Part shown: positions 8,800-17,728 of the stretch, one piece after another
Numbering within the stretch: position 1 is the stretch's first letter
How the letters are laid out: each line of letters opens with the position of its first letter
Assembly: GCA_023399055.1 (NCBI GenBank)
Contig: JAEWQV010000016.1
Location: 186,001-250,000, forward strand
Length of the DNA: 64,000 nucleotides
Direction: 5' to 3'
Source: Bacillota bacterium
Lineage (GTDB): Bacteria; Bacillota; Clostridia; Lachnospirales; Lachnospiraceae
The notes under the pieces: generated by a model
The model's input: the letters and a program-made list of their open reading frames with translations, nothing else
What the model was told of the DNA's origin: nothing
Database searches by the model: none
Made by a program: the position numbers and the translations under genes

Positions 8800-9420
8800 T
8801 TACCGAAAGATTGGCTCTTTGGTTTGGATTACTTCATCATAATCGGCAAGCAACTGCTGTTCCTTACCCTTTATGGTACTTTTCGCATAGAAAGCTCTAC
8901 TGCAAAGGGAGGGGATATCAAGTTCTGCGAATTCTGCCTTACAAATACCAAAGGATAGGTTAATGTCCACAGGGGAAGCGAATTTTGATATCTCTTCGGT
9001 GAGTTGGATTACCAGCAAGGCAATATCAATTTCTTTATAGTCTGCCAAAAATAACGCAAAGTTATCATCATGTACACGGCAATATAGATCAGGTACAGAG
9101 ATGTAGGTTTGCAATGTGTGTTCAATATATTGCAATAAGTCATCCCCGCGAGAATAACCTATAATTTCATTTACTTTTCTAAAGCAATCAATATCAAAAA
9201 CGACCATGGTATACGCATGGTGAAATAAATTCTGTTTTAAAAGCTGCTCAGCAGCAATTGAAAAGCGTTGCATGTCTGATATGTGTGGATTCATTCCTAG
9301 ATTAAAATCAAAGAAAGCAAGATTGGAACGTTCAATTATAATATTATAATAATTCTTAATAGAAGCCAGAGCGTTAGGAGTTATGGCTGAAAAATTCTTT
9401 TTGGTACCCAGCTGCTTCAT
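8800..9420 (-). CDS. GGDEF-fold protein with a degenerate active-site motif
   Basis: The protein has 206 residues and is cytoplasmic. The segment from about residue 35 to 195 follows the diguanylate cyclase fold: YTMVVFDIDCFRKVNEIIGYSRGDDLL matches the conserved FDIDxFKxxNDxxGHxxGDxxL block. At the catalytic hairpin, where active enzymes read RxGGDEF, this protein reads CRVHDDNFALFL, so GGDEF is HDDNF. It is therefore unlikely to make cyclic di-GMP; such proteins usually act as GTP or nucleotide sensors or by protein contact. No receiver, PAS or membrane segment is attached. The start at 9420 has a GAGG site 9 bases upstream. It is monocistronic, in an inverted orientation to the GH3 gene. 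Confidence 0.82.
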   Translation of the reverse strand: MKQLGTKKNFSAITPNALASIKNYYNIIIERSNLAFFDFNLGMNPHISDMQRFSIAAEQLLKQNLFHHAYTMVVFDIDCFRKVNEIIGYSRGDDLLQYIEHTLQTYISVPDLYCRVHDDNFALFLADYKEIDIALLVIQLTEEISKFASPVDINLSFGICKAEFAELDIPSLCSRAFYAKSTIKGKEQQLLADYDEVIQTKEPIFR

Positions 9421-9574
9421 TCAAATAGCCTCACTTTCGTATGTTTATTTTGATTTTACTATTGATTCCCATTACTGTACAGATAATATTACAAAATAGG
9501 CCTAATTTACCGTCATAACTACTACACCTTGTGTTTCGGATAAAAGGGAAGAACGTATCTCGTATCTATTTAAA

Positions 9575-10252
9575 CTATAGAATCCCAAATAGAATAAATC
9601 CTATTGTATTAATCGCAAAATTAGCAAACATATGAACCATCCATGAGCTATAGATTGTCTCATTTTTTTCATTCAAATAGTTAAAAACCAATCCACCTGC
9701 AAATAGCCCTGCCATAATAATAAAATACATTCCTGCAGAGAACCAACCAATCATCATTGCAACATGGTATAAAGCAAACATTAATGAACTGAATATATAT
9801 GCAAATTTTCTAGGCATGTAGTTCTTTATTGTCAAAAATGCAAAGCCACGAAAGAAAAATTCTTCCAAAAAGGAGTTTGCGAAAGATATGTATAGTGCAA
9901 CCCATACAAAGCGGTCGGCTGTTACACCAATATTCATAGTTAAAGATTTCGTTATCCCTGAAAAGTCGAATATATCTCTTCCTGCAAAATATGCCGCTAA
10001 TATAATGAGATATACTCCTCCTGCCAGACCAATAGTTAGTTTAATACCTTTTTTGTTCCATCTAAAAATATTTCTCAAGTTTAAATCTGTAATGCATAAT
10101 GAATATATTACTGGTGCAGCTAAAAAGACTATAATCTTAATTGCAGATTTCACAGCATAGTCAGGTTGTATTATTCCATCTACAACTGCCATAATTATAC
10201 AGCATGTCACAATTAATACTGCAATAGTTATTACCTCTTTTCGTTTTCTCAT
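9575..10252 (-). CDS. CPBP family intramembrane metalloprotease (CAAX/ABI type)
   Basis: The protein has 225 residues and about seven hydrophobic helices. It carries the family's catalytic motifs in order: EEFFFRGFAF (the EExxxR motif), then YHVAMM (His in a later helix), then HMFANFAIN (second His and Asn). These residues coordinate zinc or activate water in the membrane, as in the Rce1 and PrsW-related superfamily. Bacterial members are linked to bacteriocin self-immunity, protein processing or unknown tasks; no bacteriocin gene is visible next to it, so its role is open. The ribosome binding site is weak (AGAGAG). A 216-base gap separates it from the alpha/beta hydrolase gene upstream, with a terminator in between, so it is probably transcribed alone. 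Confidence 0.87.
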   Translation of the reverse strand: MRKRKEVITIAVLIVTCCIIMAVVDGIIQPDYAVKSAIKIIVFLAAPVIYSLCITDLNLRNIFRWNKKGIKLTIGLAGGVYLIILAAYFAGRDIFDFSGITKSLTMNIGVTADRFVWVALYISFANSFLEEFFFRGFAFLTIKNYMPRKFAYIFSSLMFALYHVAMMIGWFSAGMYFIIMAGLFAGGLVFNYLNEKNETIYSSWMVHMFANFAINTIGFILFGIL

Positions 10253-10418
10253 GTCTATTTCTCTCTTTCCATTCTTACAACTATATCCTGCAAATCAAAA
10301 ATACTTTTAAGTTCCACTTGAAATTACAGGATAAGGGTAAGAGAAGCTATGTGTTGTAAAGTATTGATATATAAATAGATAAATAATCCAGAAGCAACAA
10401 AAGGGAAATTATAATGAA

Positions 10419-10461
10419 AGGACAATAGAATCTATTATAACGAGTGAGAAGCTATTGTCCT
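10419..10461 (-). terminator. Terminator of the alpha/beta hydrolase gene
   Basis: A perfect 10-bp stem (AGGACAATAG at 10419-10428 and its complement at 10452-10461), located just past the hydrolase stop on the minus strand and followed there by TTTCATTAT. The T-run is short, so strength is moderate. Confidence 0.55.
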
Positions 10462-10468
10462 ATTCCTA

Positions 10469-11284
10469 TTATTTATTCTCAACAAAAGCTACTAAGGTTT
10501 CATTGAAATCATCCATTTGATCATAGAAGGTAGCATGCCCGCTAAATTCAAAAGGTACAAGTTTAGAGTTCTTTATGTGTTGATGCTGTATTTCGCCTAA
10601 CTCAAAAGGAACTACCTTGTCATGAATACCATGAATGATTAAAGTCGGTACATGAATTGCTCTTAAATCGGAGAACAAAACTTCCTTTATCCAAGTTTCT
10701 GCGATTGCTGCAGTTGCCCAGCCCGCAGCCTGTAGACCGAGTTGGAAGAACCAGTCCATCAGTGGACCGGTGGTATACTGGAAAAAGAAGATATCACCAA
10801 AACCCTGAAGCATTTTGGGTCGGTCGGTATACGTACCCTCAATGATATTAGTTACCACATCTTTATCAACACCATAGGGAAAGTTTGGCCGTTTGATTAA
10901 GCTTGGAGCAGCGGCATCAAAAAGACCCAGTTTTGAAACTGCATGACCTTTATGTCTAGCCATATAGCGGATTGCAATTGCCCCTCCCGTAGAATGCCCA
11001 ACTAAGGTAATGTTTCTCAATTCCAGAGTATCAATAACTCCTCGTACATCATCTGCTAAAGTATCATAATCATAGCCATCAAACGGTTTATCCGAATTTC
11101 CAAACCCTCGTGTATCAAGTCCTATACAGCGATAACCTAGCTTGGGAAGTTGATCAAACTGGTATTCAAAAAGATTGTGGCTTCCCGGCCATCCATGCAG
11201 GAATACAATGACTTTATCACTATGGGGGTTTAAATCCTCGACATAGATGTTAACATCATCGTCTACAGTTACAAAGTAACCCAT
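10469..11284 (-). CDS. Alpha/beta hydrolase (haloperoxidase/esterase-like)
   Basis: The protein has 271 residues and is cytoplasmic. The start at 11284 (MGYFVTVDDDV) is chosen because GGAGG lies 6 bases upstream; the frame extends nine codons further without a site. The fold is a single alpha/beta hydrolase domain: oxyanion-hole HGWPGSH, the GLDTRGFGNSDKP strand, nucleophile elbow GHSTGG (serine), acid in the IHGIHDKVVPF loop and catalytic histidine in SGHATFYDQ. The closest generic groups are the non-heme chloroperoxidase, epoxide hydrolase and esterase relatives, whose substrates cannot be told from sequence. It is flanked by intergenic DNA on both sides and has its own terminator. Confidence 0.88.
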   Translation of the reverse strand: MGYFVTVDDDVNIYVEDLNPHSDKVIVFLHGWPGSHNLFEYQFDQLPKLGYRCIGLDTRGFGNSDKPFDGYDYDTLADDVRGVIDTLELRNITLVGHSTGGAIAIRYMARHKGHAVSKLGLFDAAAPSLIKRPNFPYGVDKDVVTNIIEGTYTDRPKMLQGFGDIFFFQYTTGPLMDWFFQLGLQAAGWATAAIAETWIKEVLFSDLRAIHVPTLIIHGIHDKVVPFELGEIQHQHIKNSKLVPFEFSGHATFYDQMDDFNETLVAFVENK

Positions 11285-11471
11285 GATAATCCTCCGATTT
11301 AATTCAATCAAGATATCATATTCTAGGAATTAGAAATCGTGTATATATTGGGGGTTTAATATCACTGTTTACAAAGTAGAAGGTCTGGATGCACATTTTG
11401 TATTAGATATTGAGGTTTATAAAACATGATTATTAATATTATAATCAGAATGGCATCGAGTATAATATTAA

Positions 11472-12464
11472 CTAATATAAAATATCATTACTAATGGTTT
11501 TATAAAACATTCTCTCTATTTCATCAGGACTATTTGTCTGTCCAAGAATCCACATTAATTTACAAACGATAGCTTCCATATTCATATCGTAGGCTTCCAA
11601 TAGAGCAACCTTGTTTTTTAATTCATGACCAACTTTATAGATAGTCATATCACTGCCCTCATTGGGAACTTGCGTGGTCATAACAATGGTTTTACCTTTC
11701 AAACTGCCTTCTCGTATAACATCAAAGAAATGGTACTGTGGCAGAGAAGGAATACCTCCAACTCCATAGCTTTCTATGATAACAGCATCATTTTTATCAA
11801 GCAGGTAGGCTAAGATGTCAGCATCCATGCCAGGTGTCAGTTTAAAAAGTCCAACCTTATGATTGATTGTCTGGTAGAAGGTAGGGGAGGATTTTTTCTC
11901 CTGCTTTATATATTGAATTAAATGTCCATCCTGAATCACAGCAAGATAGGGGTAGTTAATACTGGAAAAGGCTTGAAAACTCTTGGAATGTGTCTTTCTT
12001 GCACGTGTTCCCAGAATAACTTTACCATTAAATACAATCTGCACACCACAAGCTGCATCAGAAGACGCATATAAGAAACTATCATATAAATTGGTTTTTG
12101 AATCCGTGACCTCCACATGAATTGGTCTTTGAGCACCGGTAATAACAATTGGCTTTGGGGAATCCTGTATTAAATAGGACAGCATGGCAGCGGTATAAGC
12201 CATGGTATCCGTTCCATGACAGATAACATATCCATCATAGCGGTCATAGGTATCACGAATTGTTTCCATCAGAGTAATCCAAATGTCCGGTGATATATTG
12301 GTGCTGTCTATATTACAAATTTGAACGGTATCAATATGACAGATATTTGAGATAGCGGGTATATAGTCGAGAATTTCTTCAGGTGTCAACTGCGGATGCA
12401 AGCCATCAGAAGTTGGCCTTGAAGCGATTGTTCCTCCGGTTCCAATCATAAGAATATTTTTCAT
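11472..12464 (-). CDS. ansA: Type I L-asparaginase
   Basis: The protein has 330 residues and no signal peptide, consistent with the cytoplasmic type I enzyme that hydrolyses asparagine to aspartate and ammonia. The start at 12464 (MKNILMIGTGGTIAS) follows GGAGG by 6 bases; a TTG four codons upstream falls inside that site. The first catalytic threonine motif is GTGGTIAS near the N-terminus, and the second is CHGTDTMAYTAAMLSYL, with ITGAQRP following as in the family. The C-terminal domain carries VIESYGVGGIPSLP and the late motif VPNEGSDMTIYKVG. The length is typical. It is probably monocistronic; the 371-base gap upstream is shared with the divergent ABC exporter operon. Confidence 0.93.
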   Translation of the reverse strand: MKNILMIGTGGTIASRPTSDGLHPQLTPEEILDYIPAISNICHIDTVQICNIDSTNISPDIWITLMETIRDTYDRYDGYVICHGTDTMAYTAAMLSYLIQDSPKPIVITGAQRPIHVEVTDSKTNLYDSFLYASSDAACGVQIVFNGKVILGTRARKTHSKSFQAFSSINYPYLAVIQDGHLIQYIKQEKKSSPTFYQTINHKVGLFKLTPGMDADILAYLLDKNDAVIIESYGVGGIPSLPQYHFFDVIREGSLKGKTIVMTTQVPNEGSDMTIYKVGHELKNKVALLEAYDMNMEAIVCKLMWILGQTNSPDEIERMFYKTISNDILY

Positions 12465-12708
12465 TGATGCCTCCAAAATAGTTTTAAGTTATATAAGGAA
12501 AACTCGTTATCTATATTATGATAACTATTCATAACCATGCTCTTGATTTTGAACAATTACATATATGTATTCTTAAAATATCTTAATATAGGGAAACCAG
12601 GATAGCAAGTATTTTAAATGTTAACAGCGTTAAATTAATTGAGCTCAAGCTAAAATTGTGAGGTCTATTAATGGTACTCAAGTAATGCTTTAGTGCGGTA
12701 AATAATTA

Positions 12709-12737
12709 TTGAAAATAGAACACATGTGTGGTAACAT
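12709..12737 (+). promoter_or_regulatory. Promoter of the ABC exporter operon with a palindrome in the spacer
   Basis: TTGAAA (12709-12714), a 17-base spacer and TAACAT (12732-12737). The spacer contains the perfect 10-bp palindrome ACACATGTGT (12720-12729), placed where a bound repressor would block polymerase. This is a candidate operator; no adjacent regulator is obvious. Confidence 0.5.
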
Positions 12738-12782
12738 AAACTAAAATTTAACAAGAACACACGATATATGGGAGGGATTAGA

Positions 12783-12810
12783 TTAATGTGAGGAGATATT
12801 TTCACATTAA
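12783..12810 (+). promoter_or_regulatory. Inverted repeat in the leader of the ABC exporter operon
   Basis: TTAATGTGA (12783-12791) and TCACATTAA (12802-12810) form a perfect 9-bp inverted repeat around a 10-base loop containing GGAG. In RNA this would be a small hairpin about 25 bases upstream of the start codon; in DNA it could be an operator. The remaining gap (12465-12708) shows nothing else I can name. Confidence 0.4.
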
Positions 12811-12835
12811 AAATCTAGAAAGGTATGACTAATAT

Positions 12836-14485
12836 ATGAAAGAGTTATTATTACGAAGAAAAGCAAAGTTTTTTCAGTACTTACTAGCTACCTCGATGTT
12901 TGTAATAGATCATTTTGCACAAATGTTATTATTTTCTTATATTTTAAGTGCAATTGAAAAGGGGGATATTACATACTACAAAAATGTTATTATAGTAACA
13001 GTAATTTTCATACTGTACTCACCGATTAACTTCCTCATCTCTAGAATGCTCCGTATCCGTTATATGAGGGATACCATCTTGGATGTTAGGACAATGGCCT
13101 TTGATAAAATAATTAATCTACCTTTTAAGAAGTATTCGCAAAAATCAAAGGAGATTTATCTTTCTAATTTAATTAATGACGTTAATACCTTTGAAAACAA
13201 ATTCTTTCATAGCTTATTAAATTTCTTAATTAATATAACAATGGTGGTAGTTTCAATTGGAATTTTAGTGGTTTTAGATTATAAATTAGCCATTAGTATG
13301 ACTGTATTCTCCTTGGTACTCATTGGAACAGCTAAACTTTTTGAAAAGAAAACAACACAGTTGGAGCAAAGGATTTCTACAACAAATGAAGAATTCACCA
13401 CAGAAATGTCCAATACCTTTCAGGGTGTTGAGATCTTAAAGCTAAACCATATTGAAGATAAGTTCCTAAAAAAAGGGCTGGTCTCCATTAATCGCTTGGA
13501 AAAAAGAAAATATGAAGCAAATGTATTTAGTGAACTTCAGAGAAATATAATTCAGATTTCAGGATTTATTGTCGCCGTATTAGTACTCATTTACCTGGGA
13601 TACCAGATACAAGTTGGGATGAGTCTGGCGGTTGCAGGTCTGCTTTTTCAGCTTTGTAGTTCAATCAGTAGATTTTTAATTGATACGTTCCCTATGCTTA
13701 ATCGAATTAAAGCCTCTATTAGTATTTATGACAAGATAGCGAAACCGGAGGAAGGGGAAGGTTGTAATAATACTGGAGTTGAAGAATTTGTTTTCCGGGA
13801 CAAGATACAGGTTTCTAATGTGAATTTCTCCTTTGATAAAAAGGAAGTACTTAAAAATGCTAGTTTTAGTATTGAGAAAGGTAAAAAGTATCTAATTAAG
13901 GGTGTCAGTGGCGCTGGTAAAAGTACTTTAATGAATTTATTAGCAATGGTATACGACAACTATGAAGGAAAAATTACGGTGGATCAGGTTGATTATAAGG
14001 TGGTACAGGAGAAATCCTTCCATGATAAGGTTGCATTTATCTACCAGGACGTTTTCCTATTCGAGGATACCATTAAGAATAATATCGCTTTATATCGTGA
14101 GGTTAGCCAAGAACAGATGGATGCCACAGTGAAAGCCTGCGGACTGGAGGCGATGATTGAGGAACGTAAGGATGGTCTGGAGGAGAAGCTAACGGAGAAT
14201 GGGAAGAACCTTTCGGGTGGTCAGAGACAGAGGTTGTCCATTGCTAGAGCGATTGCAAAGAATGCCCAGATACTTTTTGTAGATGAAGGAACCTCGAGTC
14301 TGAATGAAGAAATGGGAAGGGAAATCGAGAAGGTATTTTTAGGACTGGAACATACAGTAATCGCAATTAGTCATCGCTTCTATGAAGGAGTAACGGACCA
14401 ATATGACTATGTACTGGAGCTAAAGAATGGAGCCGTGAACTGCTTTACTGCGAAGGAATATTTTGATGAGGTGATCACATGTTAA
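12836..14485 (+). CDS. ABC exporter half-transporter, subunit 1 (membrane plus ATPase)
   Basis: The protein has 549 residues: an N-terminal six-helix exporter membrane domain (about residues 1-300) and a C-terminal ATPase. ATPase motifs are Walker A GVSGAGKST, Q-loop FIYQDVFLFEDT, signature LSGGQRQRLSIARAI, Walker B ILFVDEG with the catalytic Glu present, and H-loop AISHR. Its stop overlaps the next gene's start by 7 bases, and the second gene encodes a similar half-transporter, so the two almost certainly form a heterodimeric exporter. The substrate is unknown: no peptidase domain, lantibiotic or drug-regulator gene is adjacent. Expression may be controlled through the palindromic promoter at 12709 and the leader inverted repeat. 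Confidence 0.92.
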   Translation: MKELLLRRKAKFFQYLLATSMFVIDHFAQMLLFSYILSAIEKGDITYYKNVIIVTVIFILYSPINFLISRMLRIRYMRDTILDVRTMAFDKIINLPFKKYSQKSKEIYLSNLINDVNTFENKFFHSLLNFLINITMVVVSIGILVVLDYKLAISMTVFSLVLIGTAKLFEKKTTQLEQRISTTNEEFTTEMSNTFQGVEILKLNHIEDKFLKKGLVSINRLEKRKYEANVFSELQRNIIQISGFIVAVLVLIYLGYQIQVGMSLAVAGLLFQLCSSISRFLIDTFPMLNRIKASISIYDKIAKPEEGEGCNNTGVEEFVFRDKIQVSNVNFSFDKKEVLKNASFSIEKGKKYLIKGVSGAGKSTLMNLLAMVYDNYEGKITVDQVDYKVVQEKSFHDKVAFIYQDVFLFEDTIKNNIALYREVSQEQMDATVKACGLEAMIEERKDGLEEKLTENGKNLSGGQRQRLSIARAIAKNAQILFVDEGTSSLNEEMGREIEKVFLGLEHTVIAISHRFYEGVTDQYDYVLELKNGAVNCFTAKEYFDEVITC

Positions 14486-16095
14486 AAAGATATCTTGGAG
14501 TCTTACCTTACTTGGTACTGTCAATACTGGTTGCAGCGGTCAGCAATATCTTAGATGGTGAAGTTGCCAGAAGAATGCTTAAGCTCTTAGATTATGCCCT
14601 GGCTGGTGACATGGATACCATAAAGAACAATACACCAATCTTAATTGTAATGGCATTAGCTTTAATTCCTCTAGGAATTGTTGTTGCCATTGTAAACAAC
14701 TATTATAAAAGAAAAGCAATGGTTGCCTTAAAGAAATACTATCTCATCAAGGTGTTTGGTAAAAATATTGCGGAATTCCAGAAGGAAAATAACGCGAAAT
14801 ACATCTCCTCCATTACCAATGATTTAAATACTTTGGAATTAAATTTAATAACCGGTGTTTATACCATAGGAAATGGAATAACCAAATTCTTTGTTGGAAT
14901 ATGGTTGTTATCAACCGTGGACCCAAGAATGATTCTTCTTGCCATAGGTATTATAATACTCAATCTTATACAGAATATCATTACTTCCAGGCCAATTAAC
15001 AAGGCATTTAAGGAAAGAAGTGATATGTTTGATGGCTATACCTCTTATATCAAAGAAGTGTTATCCGCTTTCCATATTGTTAAAAATTATAATCTTCAGA
15101 AAAAGGTTCAAGATGATTATAATGAAAAGAGTGTAGAAATACAACAAAAGGGTTTTCTGATCGAACGAATGCTTTCCTTTATTTTTTCCTTTCAAAATGT
15201 AATGTTTAGTTCCTCTTTCTATGGCATTCTTTGTCTTGTAGGATATTACGTGTTAAGAGGTGAAATTACTGCAGGTGGATTAATACTTGTGGTGGATAGT
15301 ATCCAGCGTATGATGTGGCCTATTATGGAAATTAGCGAAGCCATGCCTAAGATTATGTCTACAGGCGATCTGATGAAGAAAATTGATAAGACCCTTGAGA
15401 ATGCAGATACATATCCGGAAACAGTGGAGCTAAGCGAGTTTAAACAGGAGATAAGTTTTAATAACGTACAATTTGGTTATGAGGACTCCGAGGAGCTGAC
15501 GCTGCGAGACGTCAATCTGAAGTTAAAAAAAGGTGGAAAGTACCTGATTGTTGGGCCAAGTGGCGGTGGAAAATCTACACTGCTTAAACTGTTTCGAAAG
15601 TACTTTAATCCTACCGACGGAAACATTACAATTGATGGGGACAATTTAAAGGATATTAAACGTGAGGATTACTATAAGTTAATTGCTAATATTGAACAAC
15701 AGGTCTTCATCTTTGAGGATACCTTAAAGAATAATATCACGTTATACAAGGATTATTCCGAAGAAGAGATAACGAAGGCGATTGGGGCAGCTGGGCTTAC
15801 GGATTTTGTTGCTAACTTACCAGATGGAATTAATACCATGATTTATGATAATGGTCGTAATATCTCCGGCGGAGAGAAATCCCGTGTTGTAATTGCCAGA
15901 GCATTTTTAAGTAAGGCTAGTATTCTGTTTATGGATGAAGCTTTTGCATCTCTGGATATGGAGCGAGCAAGAGAAATTGAGAAGACAATTCTTGCATTGA
16001 AAGACATTACAGTAATTAATGTAAGTCATATTATTTTTCAAGATACGAAGGAGCTGTATGATAGAGTAATTACAGTTAAACGTGGCATAGTGTAG
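14479..16095 (+). CDS. ABC exporter half-transporter, subunit 2 (membrane plus ATPase)
   Basis: The protein has 538 residues, with the same layout as its upstream partner: membrane helices to about residue 300, then an ATPase with Walker A GPSGGGKST, Q-loop NIEQQVFIFEDT, signature ISGGEKSRVVIARAF, Walker B ILFMDEA (Glu present) and a histidine switch in NVSHI. The signature ISGGE departs slightly from LSGGQ, but both ATP sites keep the catalytic glutamate, unlike the strongly asymmetric heterodimers in which one site has Asp. The start ATG overlaps the preceding stop by 7 bases, indicating translational coupling. The exported substrate is unknown. Confidence 0.92.
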   Translation: MLKRYLGVLPYLVLSILVAAVSNILDGEVARRMLKLLDYALAGDMDTIKNNTPILIVMALALIPLGIVVAIVNNYYKRKAMVALKKYYLIKVFGKNIAEFQKENNAKYISSITNDLNTLELNLITGVYTIGNGITKFFVGIWLLSTVDPRMILLAIGIIILNLIQNIITSRPINKAFKERSDMFDGYTSYIKEVLSAFHIVKNYNLQKKVQDDYNEKSVEIQQKGFLIERMLSFIFSFQNVMFSSSFYGILCLVGYYVLRGEITAGGLILVVDSIQRMMWPIMEISEAMPKIMSTGDLMKKIDKTLENADTYPETVELSEFKQEISFNNVQFGYEDSEELTLRDVNLKLKKGGKYLIVGPSGGGKSTLLKLFRKYFNPTDGNITIDGDNLKDIKREDYYKLIANIEQQVFIFEDTLKNNITLYKDYSEEEITKAIGAAGLTDFVANLPDGINTMIYDNGRNISGGEKSRVVIARAFLSKASILFMDEAFASLDMERAREIEKTILALKDITVINVSHIIFQDTKELYDRVITVKRGIV

Positions 16096-16105
16096 GATTA
16101 GTATA

Positions 16106-16258
16106 GCGGTGATATATCATACCAAACAAAATGGTTTACGGTAACGTTTAGGAATGATATAATGTCGGCAGACATTATATCAGCGCCGAACGGAGTGAGT
16201 GCGCATAACTGGCACGAAGTGCCAATATCATGTGGTTTGTACATGATATAATCACCGC
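16106..16258. repeat. 153-bp multi-hairpin intergenic element with terminal inverted repeats
   Basis: The outer arms GCGGTGAT-ATATCAT (16106-16120) and ATGATATAATCACCGC (16243-16258) pair with one bulge. Inside are three perfect hairpins: GATATAATGTC with loop GGCA (16156-16181), TGGCAC with loop GAA (16210-16224), and ATATCATGT with a 7-base loop (16225-16249). The whole folds into a closed multi-branch structure. It follows the ABC exporter stop and precedes pucR. It may be a MITE-like repeat or a structured RNA; there is no coding potential. Confidence 0.6.
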
Positions 16259-16290
16259 ATATTTATATCATAGGGACTGACAATAATTTT

Positions 16291-16298
16291 TTGTGCAA
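16291..16298 (+). promoter_or_regulatory. Possible half-site of the pyrimidine-locus operator, upstream of the PucR gene
   Basis: TTGTGCAA, identical to the first eight bases of the 15-mers at 23716 and 26739, 56 bases before the PucR start codon. As an 8-mer it could be chance; it would fit autoregulation. Confidence 0.25.
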
Positions 16299-16354
16299 CG
16301 AACTTAAGTAAACAGCCAATAGAAAGAAGGCTGTAATGCAGTTAGGGGGCATTT

Positions 16355-17515
16355 ATGGCAATTGCAGTGAGTAAGCTATATCGAAATTGTGCTTCGCTTT
16401 ATCAGATGAGGCTGCTGGCAGGACATAAAGGGTTAAGTAATCTTGTAGAGTGGGTTCATATTGTAGAGGATCAAGAGGTTTCCTCTTTTTTACATGGACA
16501 CGAATTAATATTTACAGCAGGCTACATGAACCGGGATGAGGAATGGCTTTTAAAATTTACAAAGGAACTGTACCGAAGTAATACCAGTGCTTTTGTAATT
16601 AATATTGGACCTTATATAAAAGGTGTACCAAAGGAGGTAATCGACTTTTGCAATGAAGTTGATATGCCTCTTTTTACTATTCCGTGGAAAACCAGAATGG
16701 TAGATGTTACCCGTGACTTCTGCACAAGAATTATGCATAACGAGAATGTAGAAGCAAGTGTGGCTACCACAATAAAAGACATTATCTTTAAGGTAGGAGA
16801 TTTGGAAACCCAAATTCAGCATATGGAACGGTATGGTTATATGCATGACTGCCATCTGTGTTTTGTTAACATTTCTATAGAGAATGCAAATGAAGATTAT
16901 CACAGTGATAATATGGAGAAGTTAAGACTTTTTGTGGAGCAGATAGCCAGAACCAGCCAAAGAATGTTCTTAGCTTTTACCTACCAATCAAATCTTGTGG
17001 TGGTACTTTCAGAAAGCGACATGTATAACGTTCGAAAGTTCGTAGAGGAGCTGCTGGGCTTAGTTCGTAACGTTAGGGATTCCTTTACCATCTACATCGG
17101 AGCCAGTTCAATAATGCAGGGTTTTGCCAATCAGGATGTTAATTTTGAAAAGGCAATTGCAGCCAATGAAATGGCAAGAAAGAAGAAGGTATGTGTTACT
17201 TATTATGACAATCTGGATGTCTATAAAGTACTTCTGGCAGTTAAGGATAAGAAGGTCTTGAAGGATTTTTATCAGGATGTCTTTGGAAAACTGGAGCAGT
17301 ATGATGTGGAGAATGGTACAGATCTAATGGGATTTTTACGCTCTTATATTGATAATAACGGAAGTCCCCAGCTGGTGTCACAACAGCAGTATGTACATCG
17401 CAATACAGTGAACAACCAGATTAAGAAGATTGAGAAAATTATGGGTTATAATCTGTTAAACCTTGAAGAAAAGGTAAGGTGCAGTATCGGGTATTTAATA
17501 CAGGACATATTGTAG
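16355..17515 (+). CDS. PucR family transcriptional regulator
   Basis: The protein has 386 residues. The N-terminal PucR domain (about 1-125) shows the family pattern MRLLAGHKGLSNLVEWVHIVEDQEV followed by GHELIFTAGY. The middle is a GGDEF-like sensor region (about 150-285), and the C-terminus is a PucR-type helix-turn-helix (YVHRNTVNNQIKKIEKIMGYN, about 345-385). PucR controls purine catabolism in Bacillus, and relatives control amino acid or nucleobase use. About 6 kb downstream lies a complete pyrimidine degradation locus, and the operator-like 15-mer there has a half-site (TTGTGCAA at 16291) 56 bases before this gene, so a role in pyrimidine control is a reasonable inference. The start at 16355 has GGGGG 6 bases upstream. 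Confidence 0.88.
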   Translation: MAIAVSKLYRNCASLYQMRLLAGHKGLSNLVEWVHIVEDQEVSSFLHGHELIFTAGYMNRDEEWLLKFTKELYRSNTSAFVINIGPYIKGVPKEVIDFCNEVDMPLFTIPWKTRMVDVTRDFCTRIMHNENVEASVATTIKDIIFKVGDLETQIQHMERYGYMHDCHLCFVNISIENANEDYHSDNMEKLRLFVEQIARTSQRMFLAFTYQSNLVVVLSESDMYNVRKFVEELLGLVRNVRDSFTIYIGASSIMQGFANQDVNFEKAIAANEMARKKKVCVTYYDNLDVYKVLLAVKDKKVLKDFYQDVFGKLEQYDVENGTDLMGFLRSYIDNNGSPQLVSQQQYVHRNTVNNQIKKIEKIMGYNLLNLEEKVRCSIGYLIQDIL

Positions 17516-17559
17516 AAGACAGTGCGGATGAAACAGGGAGTGTATATTCATTTTAACTT

Positions 17560-17598
17560 GCTGCCCCTGTTTGCTAAGATTATGCAAACAGGGGCAGC
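17560..17598 (+). terminator. Strong hairpin downstream of the PucR gene
   Basis: A perfect 15-bp stem (GCTGCCCCTGTTTGC and its complement) with a 9-base loop, 45 bases past the stop. No T-run follows, so it may stabilise the 3' end rather than terminate. Confidence 0.5.
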
Positions 17599-17728
17599 TG
17601 ATTATGTGGTAAAAGTTAATATGAACTATAAAATTCATCTAATGCAGCAAGTAACATTTTATATCTGATCTTGTGCTGCCAAAATGATTTATCTTGATTT
17701 GCTGCTATATTTTTAAACTCGACATAAC

